The position numbers and the translations under genes are program-made. This document shows positions 26,778 to 41,400 of a stretch of 64,000 bases of DNA, one piece after another. The notes below the pieces were generated by a model. That model was not told where the DNA came from. It saw only the letters and a list, made by a program, of their open reading frames with translations, and did not search any database. Location: NCBI RefSeq assembly GCF_001039355.2, contig NW_019775447.1:792030-856029 (forward strand), in the 5' to 3' direction. Each line of letters opens with the position of its first letter. Positions within the stretch are counted from its first letter, which is position 1. The DNA comes from Lingula anatina (lineage: Eukaryota > Brachiopoda > Lingulata > Lingulida > Lingulidae).

Positions 26778-28110
26778 AGTAGGGTACTGTGCAACGAGGG
26801 TCATAACTCCCGGATCTCATTATCGTTTATTTATATATTTATTTATATTTTATTCTCTGCGCCAGGATTGGTGGCATGGCTGTTAAACAAAACTAAATGG
26901 GAGGAATGAAATGCCCGTTGACACGTAAGTTCTAGGTGAAAATGGCATACAAACCGACCGATTACAGTGTGATGTTTTTCAAAGCAGCCAATTATTTCAA
27001 AATTATTTGAAAAGTCTGAGATACATTATGGTGAGGCATAATGTTGGTGCTTTTCAAAAGCGCACTTACCATAATTGACGTGAATTATGAAGGACATCGC
27101 TGAGTGATGACCGGTAATTTAACCAGGATCAACATGTCAGACATTCTTTTAACCTCAAGGACAAGCCTCAGCCAGCTCCGCCCCTGTTTTCATATCTTCT
27201 GATCTTGTTTAAATGTGTCGAAATTATTTAATGAATTGTGTAAGTGTCAAGCATGCTTGATTAATGTTACTTTATTGTAAAACAGTTGCATACAAAAATA
27301 GTTTCACTCTATATCATATATCTTGTACTGTACCTATTATTCGTAAGAAACGTGACGATGCACCTCTGAAATTAGTAAGAGTAACTTTTACTACAGCGGT
27401 TGGGCAAGATTAAGCAACATCTCCTTATTTTTAAGTAATTTTCATCGTCATCATCTTTTAGATGTACAGTTCGTTTTTATATTCAACAGTATTCTTAATT
27501 TTCTCCAGTTTTTTTTCTGATCTCTCTGCCCTGGGAAAATTCCATAAGAATTGCAGAAGAAGTTGAAACCCCAAGAATTTTTCTAACTTCCATCTCCGTG
27601 CAATCGGCTTATATATTCGAGGTTTTCTCTTATTTCTTTCACCTTCGGCACTAAGCAATAAGTCTTCGTGACGGTAGCGCTAGTTTCCTACTAATTTTCC
27701 ACTATAATGATGATATCCCCTAGTTGACATTTTCTCGTTTTCTTGCCGTTGTTAAGACAGTGTATAGTGCTATAAAATAGAGACATAGAGACACTCTTCA
27801 AGTTTTTAATTCAGCTGGAATGTTCAAAAAGACGCAAACAGGAATGCCTCTTATTATGGGCGCATGATTATTTTAATATTATAATCATCTTTCCTTTTTC
27901 CGTCGTGCGCCCGTTTGATTATTCGTACATCAAAGGTCTAATAACAAGAAGGGCAACCACCCAGCATTCCTTTTTCTCTCCAAAATATAGATAAGATTTG
28001 CGGAGGGGGTTGCATGAATTTTGCTTCATTTGCATTTTAACAATGGGACACTTGTTCAAAAATGAGAAAGAATAAGTGTAGCCTGGCAAAATCTCACTGA
28101 ACTATTTTCA
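26778..28110. other. Convergent intergenic stretch, no gene recognised
   Basis: It holds the 3' UTR of the FAM167-like gene (plus strand) and of the copper-transporter-like gene (minus strand). ORFs are short and without family resemblance; no repeat structure was noticed. Confidence 0.4.
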
Positions 28111-30475
28111 TTAGACATTGCTTTCATTTGTGTTACTATTTGATAGCATGCCTTGTAGCTCCTCGGCATCATAATCATTTGTATTTTGATTCATATCTGA
28201 TGCATTGTTCCCACTTTCACTTGAAGTTTTAACAGTCTTGGTGTCTTGATGCTGAAACGTGGATAATTGTGTCGTTTTATTTTGTGGAAGTTCCATTGAC
28301 GAAGCTGACGACAACATGCTTTGGCGTTCTTCGATTTTGTTATGGTTTTTTTCACCCAATGAAATGGCCCTGAAGTTAATATCTTCCTCATGTGATGGAG
28401 TTTGTCTAATTTCAAATCTGTCAGGGAGATTTAAACTTTGTCTGTATCCCTGGCCCCTGTCTTGAGGGGGGCGTATGTCAATGAGGGTCCATCCGTACAA
28501 ATAGTACCCCAAAACGGAGCCAAGAATGATAGCGATAAATATCCAGAGATTGTACGACATTAGAGCTAGCATTAATACGTTGGACAATGTGACACGTAGC
28601 ATGTGACATAATGAGTGCAGCAAATGAACCCAAGAAAGCCAGGAATACCTGGAAGATAGTATAAAATAACAAATTAATAATATTCGCCGGGCAAGATTTT
28701 AAAAATCATTTTTTCAAAGTTAAAGGTAAATGGGCGAAATACTTAAAACTCTCTTTGAAGTGAATAATGATCGCGCCTTCGACACTTATCCCTGTATACC
28801 CAGATTTAACTTAGCTTTATTCAATAATTCTACGCGCTGCATCCATACGCGTTTTTCGAATTTTTTTCTAATTTCTGCCTTTTTTTCTTTTTTGCAACAT
28901 ACAAAGCTTCCAGGTTTTACACACGGTACATATAAATGATTATCAATCACAATGCCAGTCTCATCTTGATATCTGAAAATTACCTCTCACCCCCTGGCCT
29001 TTAAGCAGTAAAATGGGATATTACTCCATTTCGACCTTCATTTGCATTGTAAGTGAGGTCGTTATTTACAAATATGGCATTTACGCAGCGCCTGGGATAG
29101 GTAAATCATGGTCATTTAGGTATTTCTAAAAACAACTTAATAAAAAGCAATTTTATAAAAACATAATGCGGTCACCAAAGGCACGTAAACCTGCAGCACG
29201 AACGAACAACCGATATCTACTTACTACCGGATTGTTTTAGTTGAGACAGTCTCACCTGGTTTGCTTGCTGCTCTGTGTTGACGTAACAACCCCGCGGTAT
29301 GCATAAAGTCCTTCATTCAAAAGAGCCACAATCAATATCAGTATCGCTATGACCAGAACATCTGAAAACAAATGGAGAAATTTTGGAAATTCCAACTTAA
29401 TAACGATTATGACTCTCACCTCAGTAACTCTAGAATAAAAACCGTATAAAGGCAATTAGTTCGCGGTGAGATAAGGATGAGGTGCTGAAAGCGGTGCTGA
29501 TGCTATCTAATGTCCAGAATATCACTGGAATATCAGATTGATGTGATAAGGAACGGAATTTCCGTTCATCCTAATAATTCAACTGCTTAATAGTCAGTTT
29601 GAGAGCTGCATACGTTAAACTGTAAAGGGAGTATTACTGGCGCAGAACATCCCGTGAACTACATTGATACTTTAATCTTAATGCCCAATATCAACTTCAC
29701 CTACTAGTAGTTCATTGTAAATGCTGCTTTCATACTTATTTAAAGATGTTCTCTTTAGATAAGAGGGATTGGTATCTATTAATTACCAGCGTGTGTCAAT
29801 AAGAGTGATTTCGGGTTTTTGTTTTTTAAGTTAAATAGGATTGAAATGTTTATAATGTGGTGTTTTCAGGTCATATTATTGACGAGATTCGCATTTGATA
29901 AAGCAAGCAACAAAGGTGATGTTATGGGTATCACTGTAAATGTATTCCCTGAATCATAAACGTCTCCTCGTTAATGATAAATTTCTAAAGTTAAATTACG
30001 TCCCATTACACTATGCCACAAATAAAAAATTGTTAAAAATTGTAATATTTGTTTAGGAAACGCTACTTAACATTCCTAAACACGTAGGCTACACCTGTGC
30101 AAACTACACGCGCACGACCTCCTTGTCACGGAGAACCACCAACAGCCGAGACTTTAGGATACCGATTTTTTTTTTTTAATACAAAACTTAATTTCAGGAA
30201 AGCATTAAATATACACATTTGACGACCTCCTATCGGGCCCATCCTTTCATCTTTACACTCAAGTATACAATAACCGGGGCAGCAAGTGCTCACGTCAACG
30301 AAGGCATGTCAAAGATGTCCAAAGCCATTGCACAGCAGAACGATCTACATGTTGTGTAAATACGTTCTCAACGACCATCTTAACACACGAAACAAATGTT
30401 ACCTGTAACAGAGACGGTCTTCCATTGCTTAAAAAGTATAGTCACGTCTGTGTCTGTATGAAATGCCCGTCTCAT
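28111..30475 (-). CDS. SLC31/CTR-family copper transporter with a long C-terminal tail, three exons, 238 aa
   Basis: CTR proteins are trimeric Cu(I) channels of the plasma membrane or endolysosomes. Exons 30403-30475, 29256-29361 and 28111-28648 join in one frame (phases 1 and 2). The N-terminus is short (MRRAFHTDTDVTILFKQWKT) without a Met/His-rich extracellular domain, so it resembles CTR2-type members more than CTR1. TM1 is VLVIAILILIVALLNEGLYAY. TM2 contains the family's MxxxM filter motif (LMLALM, in NVLMLALMSYN). TM3 contains GxxxG (GSVLGYYLYGW). After TM3 comes a hydrophilic Ser/Asn/Gln-rich tail of about 120 residues with no motif I recognise, unusual because CTR tails are normally a few to about 20 residues. 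No poly-His/Cys C-terminal metal motif is present. Confidence 0.88.
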
Positions 30476-32489
30476 CTTCAGTCAGTTCTGGGGGTTGATG
30501 CTAGTGGTGCGAGTGTTTCCTCTTCTGCCTTAGTAACTACCCTGTCACAAACGCACCTGTAACTTCTCATATCTCTGACCCCGATGAAAGGAATCTCTCT
30601 CTAAAATCCACCCTTTCTGTCTTATGTACACACCGACGCATTATAGGGTGCAGTTGCTTGGCTTGACACACAGGCCTAAGAATTTGTACCTCAGGTGTCA
30701 TCTGCTGTGAAAGGAACTCGGACAATGACAGGCCTGACTATCTACTCGTGAAGCGGATACGATTTGTGTCTCACTTGGTACATCAACGTAGATATGTATA
30801 TCTTGTACACATTTCTTTCACACACTGAGATAAATATTTCCACGCAAGGATGAACAGTTGACTACATTAACCGTACGCGATAACCTGTATATATATATAT
30901 TATTAACATATTATAATACAATAAACTAAATATACAAGGTCAAACTATTAAAGACCCTTAACTGTTTCACTTTGTCATAGGTATAGTATTTGACAGGTAG
31001 GAAGTAGCGCGATTCCATAAATGACTGAGAATTTTGTTAGCTGTTTGGAACCACAAACGTGATTCAGCTTCCGCGTTTATTTTTTTTTTTTTAATTTCTT
31101 TTACAAAAGCCTCTAAGGCTCCATGGTGAGCGGCACAAGCTTGCATTTATACTTAGAGTCAAATCAATTAAAGGGCAAGATAAAAAGAATTTGTTCAAAT
31201 ATGTTTAAATGGCGATATGTTCCCAAAAGTATAAATGACAATCATGGTTTGGTACGGATCCGAGCCTCCTCTCAGTAAGATTTAATCGCATGTGCTTTTT
31301 TATTCCGTTTTGAAAACACCTCACGTTTGGGAAAATCGTGATGTTTCATAATGCATTCTTTGTCTAGTAAGACATGCAGAGAGTTGGCTGTGTATGACAA
31401 ATACGAGCTGGTACATTTGTAACCTTTGCATGTACATCCGAATCGCCCCAACTGAATGAGGTTGCGCGTCTGGCAATATGTGAAACTGTCGTTATTTCCA
31501 ATGGGCTTGATATCTAAGTGATATTTGTCAATACTATCAACTTATTCACTAGGACCGCCCAAGGCAGTGCTCCATGGTGTACCCTCACACAACTCACTTT
31601 TTTGCACGTGCCACTCACTTTTATATAAAAACAGCTTGTAGCTGGAATAGTTAATTCCCAACTAACACAATGTGTCACTTTCAACATAGACGACTTTACT
31701 TCACATATTGTATGTGTAAAATTATGCTGTTTTGAAATGTATCTTATTATATTTTTTCAAATTTAAATCATCTTCAAATGCAATGGCAGGGATAATATTT
31801 TGTTTTATATTAGAACAAATATACCTCTTTTATGCTGCATAATTTCAAAAGATATAATATATATCATGTCTATATTGAACATAAAAGATTTCTGTGGAGG
31901 TAAGACTGATAACAGGTAAGAATGGTAGATATTTATTAGTATAAACACGCTCTATCACAGTCAAAAGCATTCAATACATACAAAATGTACAATTTTGTTA
32001 AAAACTGTGTATAATAGCATAAATATGCATTCTGACAATCAATAAATTCCCTACTTTTGACAATAGGAATGGGAATGATTAAAAGTAATTTTGTGATGAA
32101 TTTTCTCCTAATGCTGCAGAAATCATTTGATGATATCAGATCTATATAGCAATTTTCAGCTTCCTTTAACAGTAAACCTTTAAGGTCACTGAACGCTGTC
32201 AACTTCTTTTCTACTTTTTAAAAAAAATTATTAATCACCTACTGAATATATGAAAATTGCTTTACAAAAAGTTTATAAATGATAAATATTTCCATAGTTT
32301 CAGCAATTGGCACCTTGCTCATAAAAGAGCAGTACAATCTTAGTTCACTGACTAAACTTGTAGAAGACAACATAGTAAAATTTAATGGATGCTAGAATGG
32401 CATTCAAAACAGCCAAAGGTGTGTTTTGACTCTTAAACTGTTGCCAACCTGCCTTTTTCCCACACATGAATAACAAGATAACAAAAAGG
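30476..32489. other. Intergenic: upstream of the CTR-like gene and downstream of IF1
   Basis: The first few hundred bases are the likely promoter and 5' UTR of the copper-transporter-like gene. A (TA)n run lies at about 30889-30900 and a T-tract at 31080-31093. A TTTATT at about 31934 (AATAAA on the minus strand) could end the IF1 transcript. Nothing else was recognised. Confidence 0.4.
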
Positions 32490-35400
32490 CTACCAAGTTG
32501 AAAAGAGTGGGGGCCTTGGCATTGGTGGATTATGGTCCAAGTCGTGCTGAGATTGTATTTGCTGCAGTCCTGTATTAAAGCGTTTGTGTGACGTCTGGAA
32601 TGGACTTGGTGGGTGACTGGTGACTCCAGGGGTTAATGTGATCTGGAACAGATAGGCAATCTAGAATTAACCAAAATATTTGCCTTTTTACCAAATTAAT
32701 ATTATCCTTTCAGTAATATACTTGTGTTTGGCCCACAACCTTTCTTTCACCACTGCAACAGTTCACCAGAGTGCTTTATTTGTGAATAAGAGCAGACTAT
32801 ACATTTCCTTCAAGTATAATTATAACTATCAGGATGACCTGTTTTTCATGTACAATGCACTGAAAAACCAAATTATTAAATCCATTAAAAACTTATTTTT
32901 ACCAGAGAGAAAAGAATTGCAAATGTGTCAATCCTGAATTTTATGCTACACTCAAGAAGAAATAGTTGTGCAGTGATAAAAGGTGAAGTGTGCCGGTTTA
33001 TGACTGAGAGAGAAATAGCAATAATTAATGACAAACACGAAATTGTAGTGAGCTACCAAAAACATGAAGTGACCATGTAAATGCCAGCTGTTTTAAAATT
33101 TCTCACAAGTTCTCAACACAGTTTTTATAACTGGATTTGCACAGAATATTCCATAGTTTTCATAACTTCTTTGTTTAGAGACTATTATGTTGACATTTGA
33201 TAAGTGTTAACTGTGCAAGGGCCACACCTCTATTAAGCGTAGTGGAGTGCAGTTTCTCTATTGTGGTAGGCCTGAGTGAACTCTTGCTGCAGTGGAGAGA
33301 GGAAAGGTGATGGGGGACCAAACCTAATGGTGCCTGCCTAAAATAGAGGGTACCACTTGTGAGTGAATCAGAGTTGTAACAACAATGGTTTTGTCTTCAC
33401 ATGGGTTCTCAATACTCTCATCTGTATTCTATTTGTTGTACTTTGTGGAAGTGTCTAATTCAGGATTAATGTGTCAACAGATCCATTTGTGAAAAGTTTG
33501 TTATGATTTTCAGAATTTAACTGCCAAAAAAATAAGTATGAAAGAACTGCATACAGTGAGGCACTGGTTGTTTGTGCAATTCAGTTTTATTTATTAAAAA
33601 GATGAAAATTGTGTCTCAGAAATTGTGCATTGTTACTGCTAATTGTGTTTCCTTTTTTAGTAAGTTTGAGACACAAATTTCATCTCTACTCTAGAAACTA
33701 AAGCTTTGTTTTTTTATACATACAACATACACAAGGGTCAGCATCGTTGAACAACCTAGAGTTCAAAAAGTAATGGCTACATCAAATATCACTTGACTAA
33801 CAACTGAAATTCAAAAATCATTAAATGGCAAATGTATTGTCATGCAATGGGAATAATTGTCACCAAAGACAACAAAATAAAACTTACTGCTTTGTTGGCT
33901 ACTCCTCCACTACCCCTGATTGTTGCACTGTTTGGCGGAGTGTAGCGCCTCAAAGGGGCACTTCCCATTCTACGAGCTGATGCACCAGCATATGGTTGAC
34001 CTTTAAAACAAAAGAAAATTAGACATGTAACCCATATTAATGCAAAACTTAGGTTTATAAATATATATGTAAAATTATTGGAATAAAAAATTAAAAAATT
34101 CTAATTCAGAAAAATATTTGTAGAATGTTGCATGATGTAAATATTTACCAGGAATTGGGTCAGGTCTTGCTGACTGAGATCTGGACTGCCTGTCCACAGA
34201 GCTGTTATCATTGCCATAAGTGAGCTGTCTGGGCTGGCAATGGTGGGGATGGGTGTGGTTCAAGGTGTAATCACCATGGGGGTGCTTCTGAGCGGGCAAT
34301 AATGGGGGAGAAGTCTTCTCTCTGAGGAGGAAATGTATGCAAATAATTGTATTTTGTCCACATGTAGTTACCAAATGTTAACAACACAGCCAAAATATTA
34401 AAATTGAACAGTACAACATGTAGCATCATTATTTTTTTAAAAATTGATTTAACTACATGTACATGTAGTTAAAAAGGATAAAAGAAAAAAGACTGATTGG
34501 AAGACTGTCCATACCTCCTTAGAAAGACAGGCTCTGGCTTCTCTGCATTCACATTGTAGCCCAGATCTGTCAGTTCATTAGCTGGTTTTCCTACTTCTGA
34601 ATCTAAAATATTATAAAAGATATTATTTCATACTTTTGTTAAACAATTTATATTCTTTGATCAAAATTTTATATAAACAAGACAAAAAGGGCTAGGTCTT
34701 TAATTCAATACAAACCTGTGATGTGTAAGATTAAAAAAATAATAACAGTAATTCTCAATGGAAATTGGGAACTCTGTAAATACCTGCATATTCTCCATTG
34801 CCTGGCTGAACATCATCATAGGCATTCTTAGAGAACCTGTGGGCAGCAGTGGTCCATGCAATGGCCTTAAGGAGAGAAGACACCAGCTTTAATAACAATT
34901 TATTTCAGCAATATATATACTTCACTGTCATATAACAATATTTCTACCTAAATAACAAAACTGTATGGACTGATCATGTTTCAGTCAAAACAAATAAAAA
35001 ATAAAATTGGCAGAAAATACTGAGGTCTGTTAAAAATTAAAGAATAAAAAATTAAAAAAATACAAGCAACAAACACCTGTATGAGAGTCTGTCAACAACT
35101 TTATTCTGACCCCCAAATTTTCTGCTTACCTGCCCATTAGGTTTACACAGTATGGTAGTACATTCTGGGCCCGAGCCCCACCTTTCCTGTTCCTTCCAGA
35201 CAAATGCCTGTGGTGGCTGGTGGAGGATGGGGTCATTACAACCTGCGTAAACTGTGCATGTGGAGCTTGCCTTGTGTCGAGTGCGAGGAGGGAATCTGTA
35301 CACTGCTACAGGGTGTCCACCAACATTCTGCTGTATCATGTAGCCACCTATTTCTTCATCCTGAAACCAAAGTGTTTACCTCATTTAAATAGTAATCCCA

Positions 35401-38400
35401 ACTCTCTCAAGTTATAGTGGATTGGCATTTAGATTAATTTCTGCTCAAAATATTTGATGCCTAGAAACTTGAAAAGAAGTGGAATGGCAGTTTAAAATTA
35501 AAATTAATGCAAAGCTTCAAAACACAATGAGTTACTCTTTCATCAGTAACCCTGGATAGTCCCTCACCATTGAGTCTGAAGTGTTGACAATTCGCACATA
35601 TTTGCCCTCCTGGTTCACCTCCAGAATCTTCAGTGGCCCTGTAGCACTGCATGAGGAAGTGGTGTAGTCATAGAATGTTGAACTGTATGGTGGACGCTCT
35701 GCTGGGCTGCTTCTGGGGCGGGTTTGTAATGTGGTCCTCTTTAAGTCATTAAACATTTCATCAAAATAATCCTTCCCCTGGCCAAGGTATGTAGGGACGA
35801 CATGGACACGGGACCTTGTCCCAGCTGAAAAAAATTTTAAAAAGAAAAATACATGTAAATATATACATATATTAATTCAAACTTAGATTAAATCTAAAAA
35901 CAATTACCGGGGTATCTGGAATAAAACTGAATAAAGCGTTGGGCTTTTTCACCAATATGAACAAAAGGAAATATCAAGAACTGCCTATTCAAAAGCAACC
36001 TATCCAGGTTTCTCACTTTTATATTTAAGTACAATGATATTTCACTCTCAGTGAAATCTCAGCTTTTTCATAAAATTCTGAAAACCATACCCTTATCCTA
36101 ATATATTCAGCACACGGAATGTTCAAGCTACACCCTGTCTGGCTTGTATGTATCTATCCTGCAACTGGTTGCTAGTGTATGACTTACCATATGCTGAATA
36201 ACATCTTCTACCTTGAAATTTCATTATTATATTCAGTTTTGATAAAGAGCAAGTCTTTAACACAGAGAACAGACCATTCTTTCCTCTCTTTGTACAAGCG
36301 ATCTTTATATTTGTATTGTTCTGATATACTGGTATCCAAGGCCTGTGTTGACATTCAATACAATTGATCCAAATATCAACTTTTGCTTGGTGTATGCCTT
36401 TTAGACATACCTTTCAACCCTCCTGGACCCACACCATGTATTCATAATAGCAATATTTGACTGTACATATTCCGGCTGTAAATATATTGGCTGCATGGCC
36501 AGAGACATGGGTAATACATAATGCTTACCTTTAGTTCGCTATGATTTCCTATAACAATACCAGCATTAACACTGTATGATTACTCAAGTAATAAAGCAGC
36601 TGTTTATGAATCAAATGGGGCTAACTATAAACAAATGCTTTGGTTTCATGGATTACTTTCTATTTAGGGTGGATACTTTAAGCTCATATTTTACACGCTG
36701 AAAGGAGAAATCTCATGGGGCCAATTCCATTCACACAATACCATCTAACTTTGCAATGAGTTTGAAAACATTTAGGTTTTTGTTATTCCAGACAATATTT
36801 TCCCTTAGAACCCATGTGTTCCCCAACACAATGGAATTTCAACAATGGAAATATATTATGACCTTTAGCAAAAGTTACACATAACCTGTTTCTCCGAGTT
36901 ACATAATAATAAAAATATTTTTTTAAATGTATGACATCTGGACAAGCAATTTTTTTTCACTTAAATTGGTTGTGGATTAAAAATATGAATTTGTTTATTT
37001 AAAATAAATCACCAGACATATAATTTTTCACTAATATTTTGAAATATTATACCAATATTGCCAATGCAATGACTAGGAGAAAGAATACTTTTAATTGGAA
37101 GATAACAATTTAATATCTCCTTTTTGATGCAATTGTGTTTATTCATTTTCTTGACATGTTTTTCAATTAATATATAAACTGAAATTCATAACTCAAAACA
37201 CTTAATGTTTAATTGGTCAAAAAAAAAATTCTAGAAAAAAAAAACACATGATCAGAATGTTTACTTACCAGGTGCTGACTGAACTCTTGCAGATGAACTC
37301 ACTGGCCCCTCAACAGGCCCCAGTATGGGCATGGGCATGGTGCCTTCTGGCATAACTGGTGGTGCTGGGATGGACATCTCTGGCACATAGGTCTCTGGCA
37401 TGGATGTGACTGGGTTGCTGGAATCAAATACTGCAGGGGTGGTGCAAGTATCCAGCAGTTCCTCCCCTGGCTCTGTGAGGTCTAAGTCCACTCTCTGAAC
37501 ATTGGGGGAGGGAGGTGGGCTGGGCTGTTTAACTTGGGTAGTACTTGTCCTGAAGTCTCCACTGGTTTTCAAGATCTGTGTTGAGGAGGCATCAAAGTCG
37601 GTGCTGGTGGTAATGAACTGCCTGCTGGTGGCACTGGGAGGACGAGGGGAATGGATAAGAGGAGGAGGAGGGGTTTGACTATAAACGGGAGGGGTGTAAC
37701 TAGGGACAGGAGGGGTGGGGATAGGGGCAGGAGGTGTGGGAATAGAAGGAGGAGGAATTACTGGAGGCAGAACTGTCCTACTGGATGTCATTCTAAGCGG
37801 GAGTCTTAACCTGAAGTTAAAAATTACATGATTAACCTCCTTGACTGGAGATGTAGTTTTAATTTCTGAATGCAAGATATCTAATGAAAATGTCCAATAT
37901 TCTTTCCTACACATAAAATAAGTGTTTACCTTTTCTCCTCTTCTTCTAACAGAGTCTTGAATGCCTCTATTTCTGCTTTTAATGGAACCTGTGCATCTTT
38001 GGCAGCATTGGCCTCCCTCATCTTTTGAAAGAGGAGGTCATTTAGCTCCCGCAGCTTTTTCTCCAATCTTTGGATGTGGTCTGCAGAACGATGGCGCTCT
38101 TGATCCAAAACATCCTCTAAGTTCTTCTTTTGAGTTTCCAATGTTTCTATCTGCAATTTTGATTTGACAAATAGGATTACATTTGGGGAGGCAAATTTTT
38201 TTAATGCACAAATTGGAGTAAATTTAAAAAACATTTTAAGTATGGATGTTTTGGGACTTTCTTGAAGATTTGAATATTTACATAAATGTTACAAAACATA
38301 AGAAGATTATTAAAATAAAAGCTTATTTATATTAATATAACAGAGCTGAAAGATAAAGAATGCAATTTACCTGGTGTACACAAAATACTCATCGTTATAA

Positions 38401-41400
38401 TTGGTGTAGTTCAAGAACCACTAAACCTCCTACACATACAGCAGTGAGTGTACCAGGTACTTACTATGGAATTTTTCCCATGCACATTACTCTTAAGCGT
38501 TACTAGGATATATTTTTTTTCATCTGATCATTCCATAAAATTTCTTTTTTTTTATCTGTAGGTCAATTCCATAAAAAAAAATCTGTCAAATTACCTGTCC
38601 TCTAAGATTTCTAATCTTGGAAGTCAGCTCATCCACTTCACTGTGCATTCTCCTGTTTTCCGCTGAGATGGTCTCTGTGTTTCGGCTGTCAATGTCCATT
38701 TGTGCCTTCAAGGCAGTAATCTGAAACAAAGACAATGTATATTTAATGCTGAAATAACATGTAACTCTTAAATTTTATTTGCCATCAAAACAGATTAAAA
38801 AAAACTTTGCCATGCAGCTACCAGTTTAAATTCAGAAACCATGCAGAACAGTGAGAACATGTACATGTAAATAAAACAATAGTATTCAGTTAATTTCAAA
38901 CAGTATGGTAATAATCTTACAGTAAATACAATTGTCTGATAGAAAAGTTTTATGTACTTACACTTCTGCTAAAGTTCTCTTCAGACTCCATCTTGTATCT
39001 GTCTAACTCAGCCTGTGCTGTCTCTCTCACTTTCTGTAACATTTCCACAAGATTGTTGTCCGTCTTTCCTGTCTCTCTCACCTTAGATTCAAGATGAAGA
39101 ATAGTGTTAGCAGAGCTCTCCAGCCTCATCCTGATATCCTCCATCTCCTGAGCTGACACCTGTTGTTGAAAATCCATTTTACTCTGAAGTGTGTGAATCT
39201 TCTCTTCTGCCTCCTGTCTGTTGATTGTCTCCCTCTCATATCTTAAAGGAAATTAAAATATATTGGCAAAATACAATAAAATATGATTAAGAAATAGATG
39301 ATTGAGTTTACTATTTCAAGCAATTAGTATTTATATACCATATATACTATGCATGTATATTTACATGTGTATGATGGGTCCAACGTAAAAATACCAATAT
39401 AGACAATGCCTTACCTTCTTTTTAAATCCTGGTTTTCTCTGAGTACATTCATATAGTCCCTCTGTAATTGCTCCAGGTCTCCCAAAGGTCTTTGTAGGGC
39501 CATCTTGGCCTCATGGAGCTCATGCTCTTTTTGCGCTATGGTCCTGTGCAGAACATTCATCTGGTCAAACATGCTCTTGTTCTTGTCTGTCTCCTGGTGA
39601 AGCTGGTCCTGAAGCTGTGAAGCTACACTCTCATTCTTAACACTCTGCACCTGGAAGTGGCTCTTCTCATGGTTCACATCATCCAGGTGTCTCCTATGAT
39701 AAGAAAGAAAATGTTCAATTTTATTAATTTATTAATTTATCATTATCATCTGACACAGGTGTGCAGGTTAATGTATTTGTCAAATTCTTCTTGAAAACAG
39801 TTTTATTCATGAAAAAATTGAAAAGAAAATTTACTAATTCATTTCTTCCTTTAGATGATTATTACATTAGGAAGGTTTCAAAGAATAACACTTTAAATCC
39901 TGCAGTCCAATTCTGAAGACTACAAAAGTGAATTTGCAGGCTTTCAGTTAAAAGATTAAGCCTCTGTATATGACTACGTGTGTATGCAAAAGCTTACAAT
40001 TGTTTTTTTTTTTTAGAAATTGTTTTTTAGATGCTTCCTGCATGTTCATTTATACTCATCAAATTATTGATCATGAATGCATAATCAAGTTAGCTGGTGA
40101 AACCACTATTGATTTCCCATTATATTGCATGATGATATGGGGAGATTCTGGAATAGTAGCTACACTGAATTACTACAAAGCACAGTTTAATACTAGAAAC
40201 TAAACAAAAATCCAAAATATACACTTTTTCCACTGAAAAAAAGGATAATACCTGAGCTTTTCCAGTTCATGTTCATACATATGCTTGAGTTTGGTGACCT
40301 CTTCTTCCAGCACCTGTACTGAAGACAGAAAGGCAGTTGACTCCACTTGGGAGCTTTGATCACGGATACTTCGGACCATCTGGACATAATTGGAAAAGCG
40401 ATCATTTATGTTCTGCAGTTCTTGTTTCTCATGCATGCGAGACATGGTATTGAAGTCCATTATAAACCCACTCATCTTGGAGTCAGTACTTGTACCTGAG
40501 GAAGATTTACTGTTGCCAGATCTATCAATGGATGAACTAGTGGTCCCTCTGAATGACTGTTTTTTAACTTTGTCTTTGCTGCTTTCTGAATTAATATGTT
40601 CAGTTTCTAGCTCCTGATTTTCAGGTTCTGTTCTGTCCTTGTCCTCTGAAGTTAATCTCTTTTCTTTTTTATGAGCTATAAGTTTTGCTATCTGTTTCTT
40701 TTTCTCTGGCAGTTGTGAATGTGATGGCAATGGCTTGTAGTTTCTGCTTGATTTCTGTTGATCACGCAAAATAGATTTCAGAGGTACGACACTGTCTCTA
40801 TCATTGGACGCATCATCAGCACACCTGGGAGAAAATCTGAAATTGCAGATCAACAAAACTTCAGACTACAAGCCAAGGAGGAACTTAATACCCCAACAAC
40901 TCATATATGCAAAAAAAGCCACTACAAAGATAAGATTATTTGTCTGCAGCACACATAAGTTACAATCCTAAAATGCTTTATTGATCTACTTCCAAAATTA
41001 AAGCTTTGACCTGTAATACTACAAGTTATATAGACTCCCCATAGATATTATCTGTGCCTTAGATACAGCAAACAAACAGGACTTTTGCAGAACATCAGTT
41101 TAAAATGAGTGAGGCCACTGAAATCTTTTAAAAACACATTTTGTATAGAACAAAATATTAGCAAGTGTGTTATCATTAATCACAAAAATGGAGAAACTAG
41201 ATCTTTATCACAAACACTAGAATCTGAAAATTTTTTCAAGTCTTTACATTAGTGATAATTTTTTTTTTATGATGAAAATTCTTTTTCTGTACAGTCACAA
41301 AAAGTTCAATTCTACCTACTGATCATTAAAAAACATAAATAAATTTATTTATCTATTTATCAGCCAATAAATAAATAAATAATAATAAACAATAAAGGAA

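Noticed and set aside
28190-28415. Second minus-strand frame over the copper-transporter tail
   Set aside because: Shadow ORF. The frame continuous with TM2-TM3 is the coding one.
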